A stretch of 64,000 bases of DNA, from positions 434,997 to 498,996 of the forward strand of contig NZ_BLPF01000002.1 in the NCBI RefSeq assembly GCF_011764425.1, given 5' to 3'. The position numbers were made by a program, and so were the translations under genes. Each line of letters opens with the position of its first letter. The stretch's first letter is position 1. This DNA is from Phytohabitans houttuyneae (GTDB lineage Bacteria > Actinomycetota > Actinomycetes > Mycobacteriales > Micromonosporaceae). Of this stretch, positions 55,502 through 64,000 are shown piece after piece. The notes beneath the pieces are model-generated. The model was given only the letters and a program-made list of their open reading frames with translations. It ran no database searches and had not been told where the DNA came from.

Positions 55502-56881
55502 GTGCAGTACGTATCGTCCGGTCGTGCCGCGGGCAGGCGGGGCATCGCCTGGCTCACCGCGCTGCTGTGCCTCGTGGTGCTGGTGCCCGGGGTGGCACGA
55601 GCCGACAATCCGATCGTCCAGACCATCTACACCGCTGACCCGGCACCTCTGGTGCACAACGGCCGCGTCTACCTCTACACCGGACACGACGAGGACGGCT
55701 CGACGTGGTTCACGATGCGCGAGTGGCGCGTCTGGTCCTCCGCGGACATGGTCAACTGGACCGACCACGGCTCGCCGATGAGCCTGTCCACGTTCAGCTG
55801 GGCCAGCGCCGACGCGTGGGCCGGGCAGGCGATCCAGCGCAACGGCAAGTTCTACTGGTACGTGCCGGTCAAGAACCGCTCGACCGGCCGGATGGCCATC
55901 GGCGTCGGTGTTTCGGACAGCCCGACCGGGCCCTTCCGCGACGCTCTGGGGCGCCCGCTCGTGGAAAACGGCGAGATCGACCCGTCGGTCTTCATCGACG
56001 ACAACGGCCAGGCGTACCTCTACTGGGGCAACCCCAACCTGTGGTACGTGCGGCTGAACGCCGACATGATCTCGTACTCCGGCGGTGCGACGCAGATCCC
56101 GCTGACCGCGGCCGGATTCGGCGCCCGTAGCGGAAACACCAGCCGTCCCACGCTGTACGAAGAAGGCCCCTGGGTCTACAAGCGCAACGGCCTGTACTAC
56201 AACGTCTTCGCGGCCGAATGCTGCTCGGAGTTCATCGGTTACTCGACCGCCACCGGGCCGACCGGACCGTGGACCTACCGCGGGACCGTCATGCCACGGC
56301 AGGGCAGCAGCTTCACCAACCACGCCGGGATCATCGACTTCAATGGCGGCTCGTACTTCTTCTACCACAACGGCGCCTTGCCGGGCGGCGGTGGCTTCAC
56401 CCGCTCCGTGGCGGTGGAGAAGTTCAGCTACAACGCCAACGGCACCATACCGACCATCAACATGACCACGTCCGGAGCTCCTCAAGTCGGCACGCTGAAC
56501 CCCTTCGGCCGGCAGGAAGCCGAGACGATCGCCTGGGAAAGCGGCGTGGAGACCGAGCCGTCCGGCGACGGTGGAATGAACGTCGGCTGGATCGAAAACG
56601 GCGACTGGATCAAGGTCAAGGGCGTCGCGTTCGGCGGCGGTGCCAGGTCCTTCACCGCTCGGGTCGCCTCGGGCACCAGCGGCGGCCGCATCGAGCTGCG
56701 CCTCGGCGGCACCAGCGGCACCCTCGTCGGCACCTGCACCGTGCCGGGCACCGGCGGCTGGCAGACCTGGACCACCGTCAGCTGCCCGGTCAGCGGCGCC
56801 ACCGGCACGCAGGACCTCTACCTGCGCTTCGCCGGCGGCAGTGGCTACCTGCTCAACGTCAACTGGTGGCAGTTCACCTGA
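55502..56881 (+). CDS. secreted GH43 (arabinofuranosidase/xylosidase) with CBM6
   Basis: The protein has 459 residues from a GTG preceded by AGGAGGGAACA. The signal peptide ends near GVARA (residue 34). The five-bladed propeller carries the catalytic base Asp46 (YTADPAPLVHNG), the pKa-modulating Asp in NGEIDPSVFIDD and the acid Glu in TLYEEGPWVYKRNG. CBM6 spans about 335-459 (RQEAETIAWESGVETEP, NVGWIENGDWIKVKG, LYLRFAGGSGYLLNVNWW) and would bind xylan chains. It resembles the GH43 subgroups acting as arabinoxylan arabinofuranohydrolases. First of four same-strand genes with short gaps (53, 32 and 140 bases), possibly one transcript. Confidence 0.92.
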   Translation: MQYVSSGRAAGRRGIAWLTALLCLVVLVPGVARADNPIVQTIYTADPAPLVHNGRVYLYTGHDEDGSTWFTMREWRVWSSADMVNWTDHGSPMSLSTFSWASADAWAGQAIQRNGKFYWYVPVKNRSTGRMAIGVGVSDSPTGPFRDALGRPLVENGEIDPSVFIDDNGQAYLYWGNPNLWYVRLNADMISYSGGATQIPLTAAGFGARSGNTSRPTLYEEGPWVYKRNGLYYNVFAAECCSEFIGYSTATGPTGPWTYRGTVMPRQGSSFTNHAGIIDFNGGSYFFYHNGALPGGGGFTRSVAVEKFSYNANGTIPTINMTTSGAPQVGTLNPFGRQEAETIAWESGVETEPSGDGGMNVGWIENGDWIKVKGVAFGGGARSFTARVASGTSGGRIELRLGGTSGTLVGTCTVPGTGGWQTWTTVSCPVSGATGTQDLYLRFAGGSGYLLNVNWWQFT

Positions 56882-56934
56882 CCCCCTGAACCCCACCACC
56901 GACAGCACGACACGGACGACATAGGAGTTTTGTG

Positions 56935-58248
56935 ATGTCAAGGCATCGCCCCTTCTTCGGGGCCGTCGCGGCCGCGTCATTGCTGGCGCTCGTCGCGGCC
57001 GGCGTGACGGTGAGCGGCGCTCTCAACGGTGCCGCTTCCGCCGCGGACGTGGGCGTCGCCGCCGCGACCGCCGGATGCGGTAGGGCGCCGACCCTGCAAA
57101 CAGGTACGCACACCATCCAGAGCAACGGAAAGAGCCGCAGCTTCATCCTGCGGCTCCCGGCCAACTACAACAACAGCAACCCGTACCGGCTCATCTTCGC
57201 CTTCCACTGGCGGGGCGGTACCGCCAACGAGATCGAGTCGGGCGGGACGAGCGGCCGGGCGTGGTCGTACTACGGCCAGCTCGAGCAGTCGAACGGCACG
57301 GCCATCCTGGTAGCGCCGCAGGGCCTGGGCAACGGCTGGGCCAACTCCGGCGGTGAGGACGTCACGTTCGTCGACGACATGCTCCGCCGGATCGAAGCGG
57401 ACCTGTGTGTCGACACGACCCAGCGCTTCGCCACGGGCTTCAGCTGGGGCGGTGGCATGAGCTACGCGCTCGCGTGCGCCCGGCCGACCGTCTTCCGCGC
57501 GGTCGCGGTCATCGCCGGCGCGCAGATCAGCGGTTGTAGCGGCGGCACCCAGCCGATCGCCTACTTCGGACTGCACGGCATCACCGACAACGTCCTGAAC
57601 ATCTCCCAGGGCCGTGCCCTGCGCGACACCTTCGTGCGCAACAACGGCTGTACGCAGCAGAGCCCGCGCGAGCCGGCGGGCGGCAGCCGCACGCACATCA
57701 CCACCGCCTACACCGGCTGCCGGGCGGGCTACCCCGTGCAGTGGGCCGCGTTCGACAACGGGCACATGCCGGGGCCGGTCGACGGGACCTACACCGAAAG
57801 CGGCGTGACGACCTGGACCAAGGGGGAGATCTGGAGGTTCTTCGCCCAGTTCCAGAACACCACGCCGAACCCGACCACGCCTCCGCCGACCACGACGCCC
57901 CCGCCTTCCTCGCCGCCACCCTCCTCGCCTCCGCCGTCCTCGCCCCCGCCGGGCGGTGCCGGCTGCTCGGCTTCGGTGTCGCTCAACTCCTGGACGGGCG
58001 GCTTCGTAGCCACGGTGCGGGTGACCGCCGGCACGAACGGGACCAACGGCTGGACCGTCAGCCTCACCCTGCCGAGCGGTGCGAGCATCACCAACACCTG
58101 GAGTGCGTCGGCCAGCGGGAGCACCGGCAGCGTGCGGTTCACGAACGTGAGCTACAACGGCCGGCTCACCCCGGGCCAGGTCACGGAGTTCGGATTCCAG
58201 GGCAGCGGCAGCGGATCCGGCATGACGCCCACCTGCACCGCCACCTGA
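56935..58248 (+). CDS. secreted feruloyl/acetyl esterase (CE1-like) with C-terminal CBM2
   Basis: The protein has 437 residues, with AGGAG seven bases before the ATG (a GTG one codon earlier is possible). The signal peptide ends near GAASA. The catalytic domain begins GCGRAPTLQTGTHTI, with oxyanion region FAFHWRGG, nucleophile Ser170 in TGFSWGGG, Asp in HGITDNVL and His in FDNGHMPGP. A Pro/Ser linker leads to CBM2 (GCSASVSLNSWTGGF to PTCTAT). It is the paralogue of 31923 and of the truncated gene at 63308. It removes acyl or feruloyl groups that block xylanases. Confidence 0.88.
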   Translation: MSRHRPFFGAVAAASLLALVAAGVTVSGALNGAASAADVGVAAATAGCGRAPTLQTGTHTIQSNGKSRSFILRLPANYNNSNPYRLIFAFHWRGGTANEIESGGTSGRAWSYYGQLEQSNGTAILVAPQGLGNGWANSGGEDVTFVDDMLRRIEADLCVDTTQRFATGFSWGGGMSYALACARPTVFRAVAVIAGAQISGCSGGTQPIAYFGLHGITDNVLNISQGRALRDTFVRNNGCTQQSPREPAGGSRTHITTAYTGCRAGYPVQWAAFDNGHMPGPVDGTYTESGVTTWTKGEIWRFFAQFQNTTPNPTTPPPTTTPPPSSPPPSSPPPSSPPPGGAGCSASVSLNSWTGGFVATVRVTAGTNGTNGWTVSLTLPSGASITNTWSASASGSTGSVRFTNVSYNGRLTPGQVTEFGFQGSGSGSGMTPTCTAT

Positions 58249-58280
58249 ACGATCCCAGACCCTCCGAACGGAAGCCGCGC

Positions 58281-59603
58281 ATGAAACTCAGGACCACCCT
58301 GCTGGCCGCCGCGGCGGCCGTGGCCGTCGCCTCGGCGGCGGCCACGGTCGCCGTACCGGCTCCGGCGTCCGCCGCCACGCTCACCCAGGTGACCGGCTTC
58401 GGCACCAACCCGAGCAACCTGCAGATGCACCTGTACGTACCCGATCGGGTGGCCTCCCGGCCGGGCCTGCTGCTCGCCCTGCACTACTGCACCGGCAGCG
58501 GACCCGCTCTGCACACCGGCTTCCCCCTGAGCTCGCTGGCCGACCGGTACGGCTACATCGTGATCTACCCATCCGTCACCCGCAGCAGCAAATGCTGGGA
58601 TGTCTCGTCCCCGCAGGCGCTGCGGCGGGACGGCGGCAGCGACCCCGTCGGCCTCAAATCCATGATCGACTACGTGCGGCAGCGCTACCCCGTCGACGCG
58701 AGCAGGATCGTCGCGGCCGGCTTCTCGTCCGGCGCCATGATGACCAACGTCATGCTCGGTCTCTACCCCGACCTCTTCGCCGCCGGGGTGAGCTCGTCGG
58801 GCGTCCCGTTCGGCTGCTTCGCCACCACCAACGGCTCGGAGTGGAACAGCGACTGCTCCGGCGGCCGGATCACCAGGACCCCGCAGCAATGGGGTGACCT
58901 GGTACGCGCCGCGTATCCCGGCTACACCGGCGCACGGCCACGGATACAGATCTGGCACGGCACCACGGACACCACGCTGAGCTACGTCAACTTCGGCGAG
59001 CAGATAAAGCAGTGGACCAACCTGCACGGCGTGTCACAGACTCCCGCTTACACCGACTACCCGCAGACCAGCGCCACCCGCACCCGGTACGGCGGCACCG
59101 GCGGCACGGCGCCCGTCGAAGCCATCAGCTTCCAGGGCTACGGCCACTCGATCCCGTTCGACGGGGCGCAGGCCATCCGCTTCCTCGGACTGGACACCGA
59201 AGGTCCGAGCCCGGCGCCGAGCGGGCGCGTGGTGGGCGTGCCGTCGGGGCGGTGCCTGGAGGTGCCGGGCAGCAGCACCACCAACGGCGCGCAGACCCAG
59301 CTGTGGGACTGCACCGGTGCCCCCAACCAGGGCTGGACCTACACCTCCAACAAGCAGCTCATCGTGTACGGCACCAAGTGTCTGGACGCCTCCGGGCGAG
59401 GCACCAGCAACGGCACGGCAGCCATCATCTGGGACTGCAACGGCCAGAACAACCAGCAGTGGAACGTCAATACCAACGGCACCATCACCGGAGTCCACTC
59501 CGGACTTTGCCTGGACGCCAGCGGCGCGGGTACCGCCAACGGCACCAGGATCCACCTCTGGTCCTGCCACGGCGGCAGCAACCAGCAATGGGCCCTGCGT
59601 TAG
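58281..59603 (+). CDS. secreted acetylxylan esterase (CE1) with CBM13
   Basis: The protein has 440 residues starting MKLRTTLLAAAAAVAV; the signal peptide ends near PASAA (residue 32). The hydrolase has LALHYCTGSGP, nucleophile Ser149 in AAGFSSGAMM, Asp in HGTTDTTL and His in QGYGHSIPF. CBM13 begins near residue 318 (GVPSGRCLEVPGSSTTNG) and ends with three NQxW repeats. The catalytic domain is orthologous to that of the frame-shifted gene at 38711, which carries CBM2 instead, while the CBM13 is nearly the same as that of the beta-helix protein at 40295. Confidence 0.9.
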   Translation: MKLRTTLLAAAAAVAVASAAATVAVPAPASAATLTQVTGFGTNPSNLQMHLYVPDRVASRPGLLLALHYCTGSGPALHTGFPLSSLADRYGYIVIYPSVTRSSKCWDVSSPQALRRDGGSDPVGLKSMIDYVRQRYPVDASRIVAAGFSSGAMMTNVMLGLYPDLFAAGVSSSGVPFGCFATTNGSEWNSDCSGGRITRTPQQWGDLVRAAYPGYTGARPRIQIWHGTTDTTLSYVNFGEQIKQWTNLHGVSQTPAYTDYPQTSATRTRYGGTGGTAPVEAISFQGYGHSIPFDGAQAIRFLGLDTEGPSPAPSGRVVGVPSGRCLEVPGSSTTNGAQTQLWDCTGAPNQGWTYTSNKQLIVYGTKCLDASGRGTSNGTAAIIWDCNGQNNQQWNVNTNGTITGVHSGLCLDASGAGTANGTRIHLWSCHGGSNQQWALR

Positions 59604-59623
59604 CCCTTGTCGGCCGACGAGCT

Positions 59624-59662
59624 GCGGTGGGGCCCGGCGCGCGCGGCGCGGGGTCCCACCGC
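59624..59662 (+). terminator. imperfect hairpin after the acetylxylan esterase
   Basis: GCGGTGGGGCCC pairs with GGGTCCCACCGC with one mismatch, in the 140-base gap before the ThuA-domain gene. It could end transcription from the GH43 operon or only reduce it. Confidence 0.4.
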
Positions 59663-59743
59663 CTCTCCAGAGGCAACTCACCCGGGCGTGGTCGGCGCAC
59701 GCCTGTCATTTAGGTCGCACGACAGGAAGCGAGAACACCGATC

Positions 59744-62700
59744 ATGTTCCGAAGATTGGCCCTCTGCCTTGCCACGGTTGTGGCGGCAGTGGGCTTCACG
59801 GCGGTCCCGGCGCGGGCCGCAGCCGACTTCAACGTCCTGGTCTTCAGCAAGACCGCCGGCTTCCGGCACGACTCGATCCCGGCGGGCATCGCGGCGATCC
59901 AGCAGCTCGGTGCCGCCAACAACTTCACCGTCGAGGTCACCGAGGACGCGGCGCAGTTCAACGCCAGCAACCTGGCGCGCTTTCAGGCGGTCATCTGGTT
60001 GTCCACGACCGGAGACGTGCTAAACGCGACGCAGCAGGCGGCGTTCGAGGCGTACGTCCGGGCCGGTGGTGGCTACGCCGGCGTCCACGCGGCGTCCGAC
60101 ACGGAGTACGACTGGCCGTGGTACGGCAACCTCGTCGGCGCGTACTTCGCCAGCCACCCGGCGAACCAGAACGCCACGGTGCGGATCGAGGACACGACGC
60201 ATCCCTCGACGGCCGGTCTGCCGACGGCGTGGTCGCGGTTCGACGAGTGGTACAACTTCCGGACCAACCCGCGCTCCCAGGTGCGCGTGCTGGCCGCCCT
60301 GGACGAGAGCTCGTACACCGGTGGGTCGATGGGCGGTGACCACCCGATCGCGTGGTGCCGTGGCTACGACGGCGGCCGTTCCTGGTACACGGGGATGGGT
60401 CACACGAACGAGAGCTTCAGCGAGGCGAACTTCCGTACCCACCTGCTGGGTGGCATCCGGTACGCGGCGCAGGGCACCGGCAACTGCTCGACCACTCCGC
60501 CGCCGCAGGCCGGCTACAGCCAGGTGAACCTGGCCAAGGGCATCGCCGAGGTGGGCGAGCCGATGGGGCTCACCGTCCTGCCGAACCGGGGTGTGCTGCA
60601 CACCGCGCGGGAGGGCACGGTCCGGTACACGGACGCGGCTGGCAACACGAAGGTGGCACTGACGCTCTCGGTCTACACGCACGACGAGGAGGGGGTGCAG
60701 AGCATCAAGGCCGACCCCAACTTCGCCACCAACCGGTGGGTCTACCTGTACTACTCGCCGCGCCTGTCCACTCCGGCCGGTGACGCGCCGGCGACCGGTA
60801 CGGCGGCCCAGTTCGCGCCGTTCAACGGCGTCAACCGGCTGTCCCGGTTCACCGTGAACGCCGACTTCACGCTGAACGCGGCGTCGGAGGTGACGATCCT
60901 GGAGATTCCGACGAGCCGGGGCATGTGCTGCCACGTGGGTGGCGACATCGACTTCGACGCGGCCGGCAACCTCTACCTGTCCACAGGGGACGACACGAAC
61001 CCGTTCGACTCCAGCGGGTACACCCCGATCGACGAGCGCGCGGACCGCAACCCGGCCTTCGACGCCCAGCGTTCGGCGGGCAACAGCAACGACCTGCGCG
61101 GCAAGCTGCTGCGGATCAAGCCCGGCGCGACCGGCGGCTACACGATCCCGTCAGGCAACATGTTCGCGCCGGGTACGGCCAACACCAAGCCGGAGATCTA
61201 CGCGATGGGGTTCCGCAACCCGTTCAAGATCGCCGTGGATCGGGCGACCGGCGTGGTGTACCTGGGCGAGTACGGACCGGACGCCGGCTCCAGCAATCCG
61301 AGCCGCGGCCCGGCGGCAAACGTCGCGTTCGAGCGGATCACCCAGCCGGGCTTCTACGGCTGGCCGTACTGCTCGAACTACAACACGCCGTACATCGACT
61401 TCACGTTCCCGTCGGGTCCGTCGGGTTCGGCGTTCAACTGCTCCGGCGGTCCGGTGAACAACTCGCGCAACAACACCGGCATCACCCAGCTGCCACCGTC
61501 GCAGCGGGCCTGGCTGCCGTACGGCGGCGAGCAGAACCCGCCGGCGTTGGGCAGCGGCGGCCTGTCGCCGATGGGTGGCGTGGTCTACAGCTACAACGCC
61601 TCGCTCGCCTCGGACGTCAAGTTCCCGGCGTCGATGAACGGCAAGGTGTTCCTCGGTGAGTTCGGCCGGCGCTGGATCAAGACGGTGACCGTGACGAGCT
61701 CCGGCGGGGTGGGCACGATCGAGGCGTTCCCGGCGTACACCGGCACCCAGGTCATGGACCACGAGTTCGGACCGGACGGGGCGCTCTACGTGCTCGACTA
61801 CGGCACCGGCTGGTACGGCGGCGACGCGAACTCGGCGCTGTACCGCATCGAGTACAACTCCGGCGGTGGGCGCTCACCGATCGCGGCGATCTCGGCGAAC
61901 CCGACGAGTGGGAACGCACCGCTGACCGTGCAGTTCAGCTCGGCCGGCTCCAGCGACCCGGACGGCGATGCGATCACCTACGCGTGGGACTTCACCACCA
62001 ACGGCAGTACCGACTCGACGGCGGCGAACCCGTCGTTCACGTACACGTCCAACGGTGACTTCACGGCGACGTTGACAGTCCGGGACAGCACCGGCCGTAC
62101 GTCGACGGCGAGTGTGGTGATCGGCGTCGGGCGGGCGACCGTCGTGTTGAACCAGCCGGTCAACGGCCGGTTGTTCAACTTCGGCGACGCCATCCCGTTC
62201 CAGGTCACGGTCACCGACCCGAGCGGGGCGGCCGTCGACTGCTCGCGGGTGCGGGTCAACTACATCCTCGGGCACGACAGCCACGGCCACCCGATGACCA
62301 GCGCGACCGGCTGCTCGGGCACGATACAGACCACGGTGGACGGTGAGCACGACGCCAACGCGAACATCTTCGGTGTCATGGTCGCCGAGTACACGCCGGT
62401 CGGCTCGACCACGCCGGTGACCTCGTCGCAGGCGGTCATGCAACCGCGGACCCGGCAGGCCGAGCACTACAGCGGCCAGTCGGGCACGACGGTCGTGGCG
62501 AAGCCGTCCGCCAACGGCGGCAACGCGGTCGGGTTCATCGAAAACGGCGACTGGATCTCGTTCAACCCGTACAACCTGGCCGGCGCCGCGACGTTCTCGG
62601 CGCGGGTCGCGTCCGCCGGCTCGGGGGGCACGATCACCCTGCGCGCCGGCTCGGCCACCGGAGCGGTGATCGGCACGGCCACGGTCGCACCGACCGGCGG

Positions 62701-63256
62701 GTGGGAGACCTGGACCACGGTCACCGGCACGGTCACGCCACCGTCCGGGACGCAGAACCTGTTCCTGGTGTTCACCGGCGGCTCGGGCTACCTGCTCGAC
62801 ATCGACGCGTTCACCCTGGGCGGCACGCCGCCGCCGACCACTCCGCCCCCGACGACCCCGCCGCCGACCACTCCTCCGCCCACGACCCCTCCGCCCACGA
62901 CCCCTCCGCCCACGACTCCGCCGCCGACGACCCCGCCCCCCACGACCCCGCCGCCCGGCAAGTCGTGCACGGCGGCGTACACGGTGACGAGCCAGTGGAG
63001 CGGTGGCTTCCAGGCTGAGGTGCGGATCACGGCCGGCACATCGGCGATCAGCGGATGGACGGTCACCTGGACGCTCGGCAGCGGTCAGAGTGTCACCCAG
63101 TCCTGGAACGCCACGGTTACCACGAGCGGCACCGGCGTGACCGCGCGGAACGTCTCGTACAACGGGTCGCTCGGCGCCGGCGCCAGTACCGCGTTCGGTT
63201 TCATCAGCTCGGGGAGTGCCGGCAGCGCGCCGTCGCTGACCTGCACCGCCAGCTGA
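59744..63256 (+). CDS. secreted five-module protein: ThuA, PQQ-type sugar dehydrogenase-like propeller, PKD, CBM6, CBM2
   Basis: The protein has 1170 residues. The signal peptide ends near PARAA (residue 26). Modules in order: ThuA-like glutamine-amidotransferase fold (about 28-245; NVLVFSKTAGFRHDSI, GGGYAGVHAASD), six-bladed sugar dehydrogenase-like propeller (about 260-705; CCHVGGDIDFDAAGNLYLSTGD, MGFRNPFKIAVD, YGWPYCSNYN), a PKD domain (about 710-790), a short beta domain, CBM6 (about 905-1025), a PPPTT linker and CBM2 (about 1075-1170). Catalytic His and Arg positions of glucose dehydrogenase cannot all be confirmed by eye. It may oxidise sugar ends outside the cell. Such ThuA-propeller fusions occur in actinomycetes without a proven function. 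Confidence 0.8.
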   Translation: MFRRLALCLATVVAAVGFTAVPARAAADFNVLVFSKTAGFRHDSIPAGIAAIQQLGAANNFTVEVTEDAAQFNASNLARFQAVIWLSTTGDVLNATQQAAFEAYVRAGGGYAGVHAASDTEYDWPWYGNLVGAYFASHPANQNATVRIEDTTHPSTAGLPTAWSRFDEWYNFRTNPRSQVRVLAALDESSYTGGSMGGDHPIAWCRGYDGGRSWYTGMGHTNESFSEANFRTHLLGGIRYAAQGTGNCSTTPPPQAGYSQVNLAKGIAEVGEPMGLTVLPNRGVLHTAREGTVRYTDAAGNTKVALTLSVYTHDEEGVQSIKADPNFATNRWVYLYYSPRLSTPAGDAPATGTAAQFAPFNGVNRLSRFTVNADFTLNAASEVTILEIPTSRGMCCHVGGDIDFDAAGNLYLSTGDDTNPFDSSGYTPIDERADRNPAFDAQRSAGNSNDLRGKLLRIKPGATGGYTIPSGNMFAPGTANTKPEIYAMGFRNPFKIAVDRATGVVYLGEYGPDAGSSNPSRGPAANVAFERITQPGFYGWPYCSNYNTPYIDFTFPSGPSGSAFNCSGGPVNNSRNNTGITQLPPSQRAWLPYGGEQNPPALGSGGLSPMGGVVYSYNASLASDVKFPASMNGKVFLGEFGRRWIKTVTVTSSGGVGTIEAFPAYTGTQVMDHEFGPDGALYVLDYGTGWYGGDANSALYRIEYNSGGGRSPIAAISANPTSGNAPLTVQFSSAGSSDPDGDAITYAWDFTTNGSTDSTAANPSFTYTSNGDFTATLTVRDSTGRTSTASVVIGVGRATVVLNQPVNGRLFNFGDAIPFQVTVTDPSGAAVDCSRVRVNYILGHDSHGHPMTSATGCSGTIQTTVDGEHDANANIFGVMVAEYTPVGSTTPVTSSQAVMQPRTRQAEHYSGQSGTTVVAKPSANGGNAVGFIENGDWISFNPYNLAGAATFSARVASAGSGGTITLRAGSATGAVIGTATVAPTGGWETWTTVTGTVTPPSGTQNLFLVFTGGSGYLLDIDAFTLGGTPPPTTPPPTTPPPTTPPPTTPPPTTPPPTTPPPTTPPPTTPPPGKSCTAAYTVTSQWSGGFQAEVRITAGTSAISGWTVTWTLGSGQSVTQSWNATVTTSGTGVTARNVSYNGSLGAGASTAFGFISSGSAGSAPSLTCTAS
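62828..62955 (+). repeat. PPPTT-encoding tandem repeat (15-base unit, about eight copies)
   Basis: In-frame repeats encode the linker between CBM6 and CBM2. Units vary synonymously, so this is a maintained protein linker rather than a DNA repeat element. Confidence 0.85.
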
Positions 63257-63267
63257 GAGCACGCAAA

Positions 63268-63297
63268 GGGCGCGGCACCCTTGCGGGTGCCGCGCCC
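63268..63297. terminator. strong bidirectional terminator
   Basis: GGGCGCGGCACCC and its exact complement form a 13-base-pair stem with a TTGC loop, followed by ACCTTTT on the plus strand and preceded by CAAAG, between two convergent stops. Confidence 0.85.
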
Positions 63298-63307
63298 ACC
63301 TTTTGCC

Positions 63308-64000
63308 CTACGCGCGGGCCCAGCGCTGGTTGGCGCCGCCGTGGCAGCTCCACACGATCACCGCGGAGCCGTTGGCGGTGGCGCCGCCGTTGACGTCCAG
63401 GCACAGCCCGTTCTGCGCGTTGCTGATCGAACCGTTGCTGTTGAGGTTCCACCGCTGGTTCGCACCCGAGTTGCAGTCCCAGATCTGCACCCGCGTACCC
63501 GCGGCAGCGTTCGGCGCCACATCCAGACACTTGCCCATCACCCGCAGCTCCTGCCCGTTCTGAGCGAACTGCTGGTTGGCATTGGTGTGGCAGTCCCAGA
63601 TCTGCCCCTGCGCACCGTTCGCCGAGCTCGCGTTCGCGATGTCCAGGCACCGCCCGGACGCTTCACCGCGCAGCCGGAAGCCGGTCGGGTTCGGCGTCGA
63701 CGACGACGTCGGGCTCACGGTCGGGCTGGTGGTCGGCGTCGTCCCCTGGAACTGCGCGAAGAACCGCCACACCTCCGCCTTGGTCCAGGTGCGGGCGCCG
63801 TCCTCACAGCCGGAGCACCCGTCCACCGGAGCCGGCCCGTGGCCACTGTCGTACGCGGCCCACTGCACCGGGTAGCCCGCCCGGCACGAGTAGAGGGTGG
63901 TGAAGTGTTGCCCGCTGCCCTGCGACGGCTCGCGCGGGCTCTGGGCGGCGCAGCCGTTGTTGCGCACGAAGGTGTCACGCAGCGAGCGGCCCTGGGAGAT
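63308..64000 (-). CDS. C-terminal part of a secreted feruloyl esterase-like protein with CBM13
   Basis: The gene runs off the right edge, so the signal peptide and nucleophile are missing. The visible part starts within ISQGRSLRDTFVRNNGC and continues through AAYDSGHGPAPVDG (catalytic His) and WTKAEVWRFFAQFQ, closely matching the protein at 56935. A Ser/Thr/Pro linker then leads to CBM13 ([19 protein letters not shown], three NQxF/W repeats), which closely matches the CBM13 of the xylanase at 53841. So a CE1 domain of one gene and a CBM13 of another are combined here. It is convergent with the ThuA-domain gene. Confidence 0.88.
   Translation of the reverse strand: MSQGRSLRDTFVRNNGCAAQSPREPSQGSGQHFTTLYSCRAGYPVQWAAYDSGHGPAPVDGCSGCEDGARTWTKAEVWRFFAQFQGTTPTTSPTVSPTSSSTPNPTGFRLRGEASGRCLDIANASSANGAQGQIWDCHTNANQQFAQNGQELRVMGKCLDVAPNAAAGTRVQIWDCNSGANQRWNLNSNGSISNAQNGLCLDVNGGATANGSAVIVWSCHGGANQRWARA

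Noticed and set aside
62828-62955. Short tandem repeats resembling a CRISPR-like or minisatellite array
   Set aside because: They are in-frame PPPTT linker codons without spacers, joining two binding modules.

Overview
The window is about 70-80% GC with C/G-ending codons. It encodes a mycothiol-dependent-enzyme family protein, NB-ARC/TPR and PaaX regulators, and many secreted glycoside hydrolases with CBM2 and CBM13 modules. This points to a high-GC actinomycete, probably a plant-polymer-degrading member of the Micromonosporaceae or a relative (inference from gene content; no rRNA is present).

Layout. Positions 1-7.5 kb hold mixed housekeeping and regulatory genes: the tail of a transglutaminase-type membrane protein, an ECF sigma factor with a SnoaL-like tail, a MDMPI-family enzyme, a lipoprotein, a GT2/GT-C glycosyltransferase pair and a YtrA-type GntR regulator. 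Positions 7.5-11.2 kb hold a minus-strand operon of ABC ATPase, permease, NarL-type kinase and response regulator. Positions 11.4-21.2 kb hold the first of three secreted beta-helix proteins, a stand-alone condensation-domain protein, an NB-ARC/TPR regulator and a secreted subtilase. Positions 21.5-28.2 kb hold a LacI-controlled minus-strand set: a tandem double esterase plus an ATPase-less sugar ABC importer.

Positions 28.4-40.1 kb are a hemicellulose island: two PaaX-type regulators, CBM2-linked esterases, a secreted SMP-30 lactonase, a GH10 xylanase fused to a PETase/cutinase-like domain, a GH51 arabinofuranosidase and a frame-shifted CE1 esterase. Positions 40.3-53.5 kb hold a second beta-helix protein, a FadR-type GntR regulator and a long operon: sugar-binding lipoprotein, two permeases, enolase-superfamily enzyme, third beta-helix protein, zinc dehydrogenase and a membrane-tethered sigma factor carrying a zinc-binding anti-sigma-like motif and an extracytoplasmic AbfB arabinose-binding domain. 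Positions 53.6-64 kb hold a second GH10 xylanase with mosaic codon usage, GH43-CBM6, feruloyl esterase-CBM2, acetylxylan esterase-CBM13, a five-module ThuA/sugar-dehydrogenase protein and a truncated esterase-CBM13 at the window edge.

How it fits together (inference). Secreted xylanases, arabinofuranosidases and acetyl/feruloyl esterases strip arabinoxylan, and a cutinase-like domain may attack associated polyesters. Two importers without their own ATPase take up oligomers, probably with a shared MsiK-type ATPase. The GH51 enzyme works inside the cell, and the enolase/dehydrogenase pair handles a sugar acid or polyol. Regulation appears layered: repeated LacI-, FadR- and PaaX-linked DNA elements recur upstream of different genes, and the sigma-AbfB protein could sense arabinose-containing polymer outside the cell. 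Four apparent frameshifts all fall in C/G homopolymers and may be sequencing errors.
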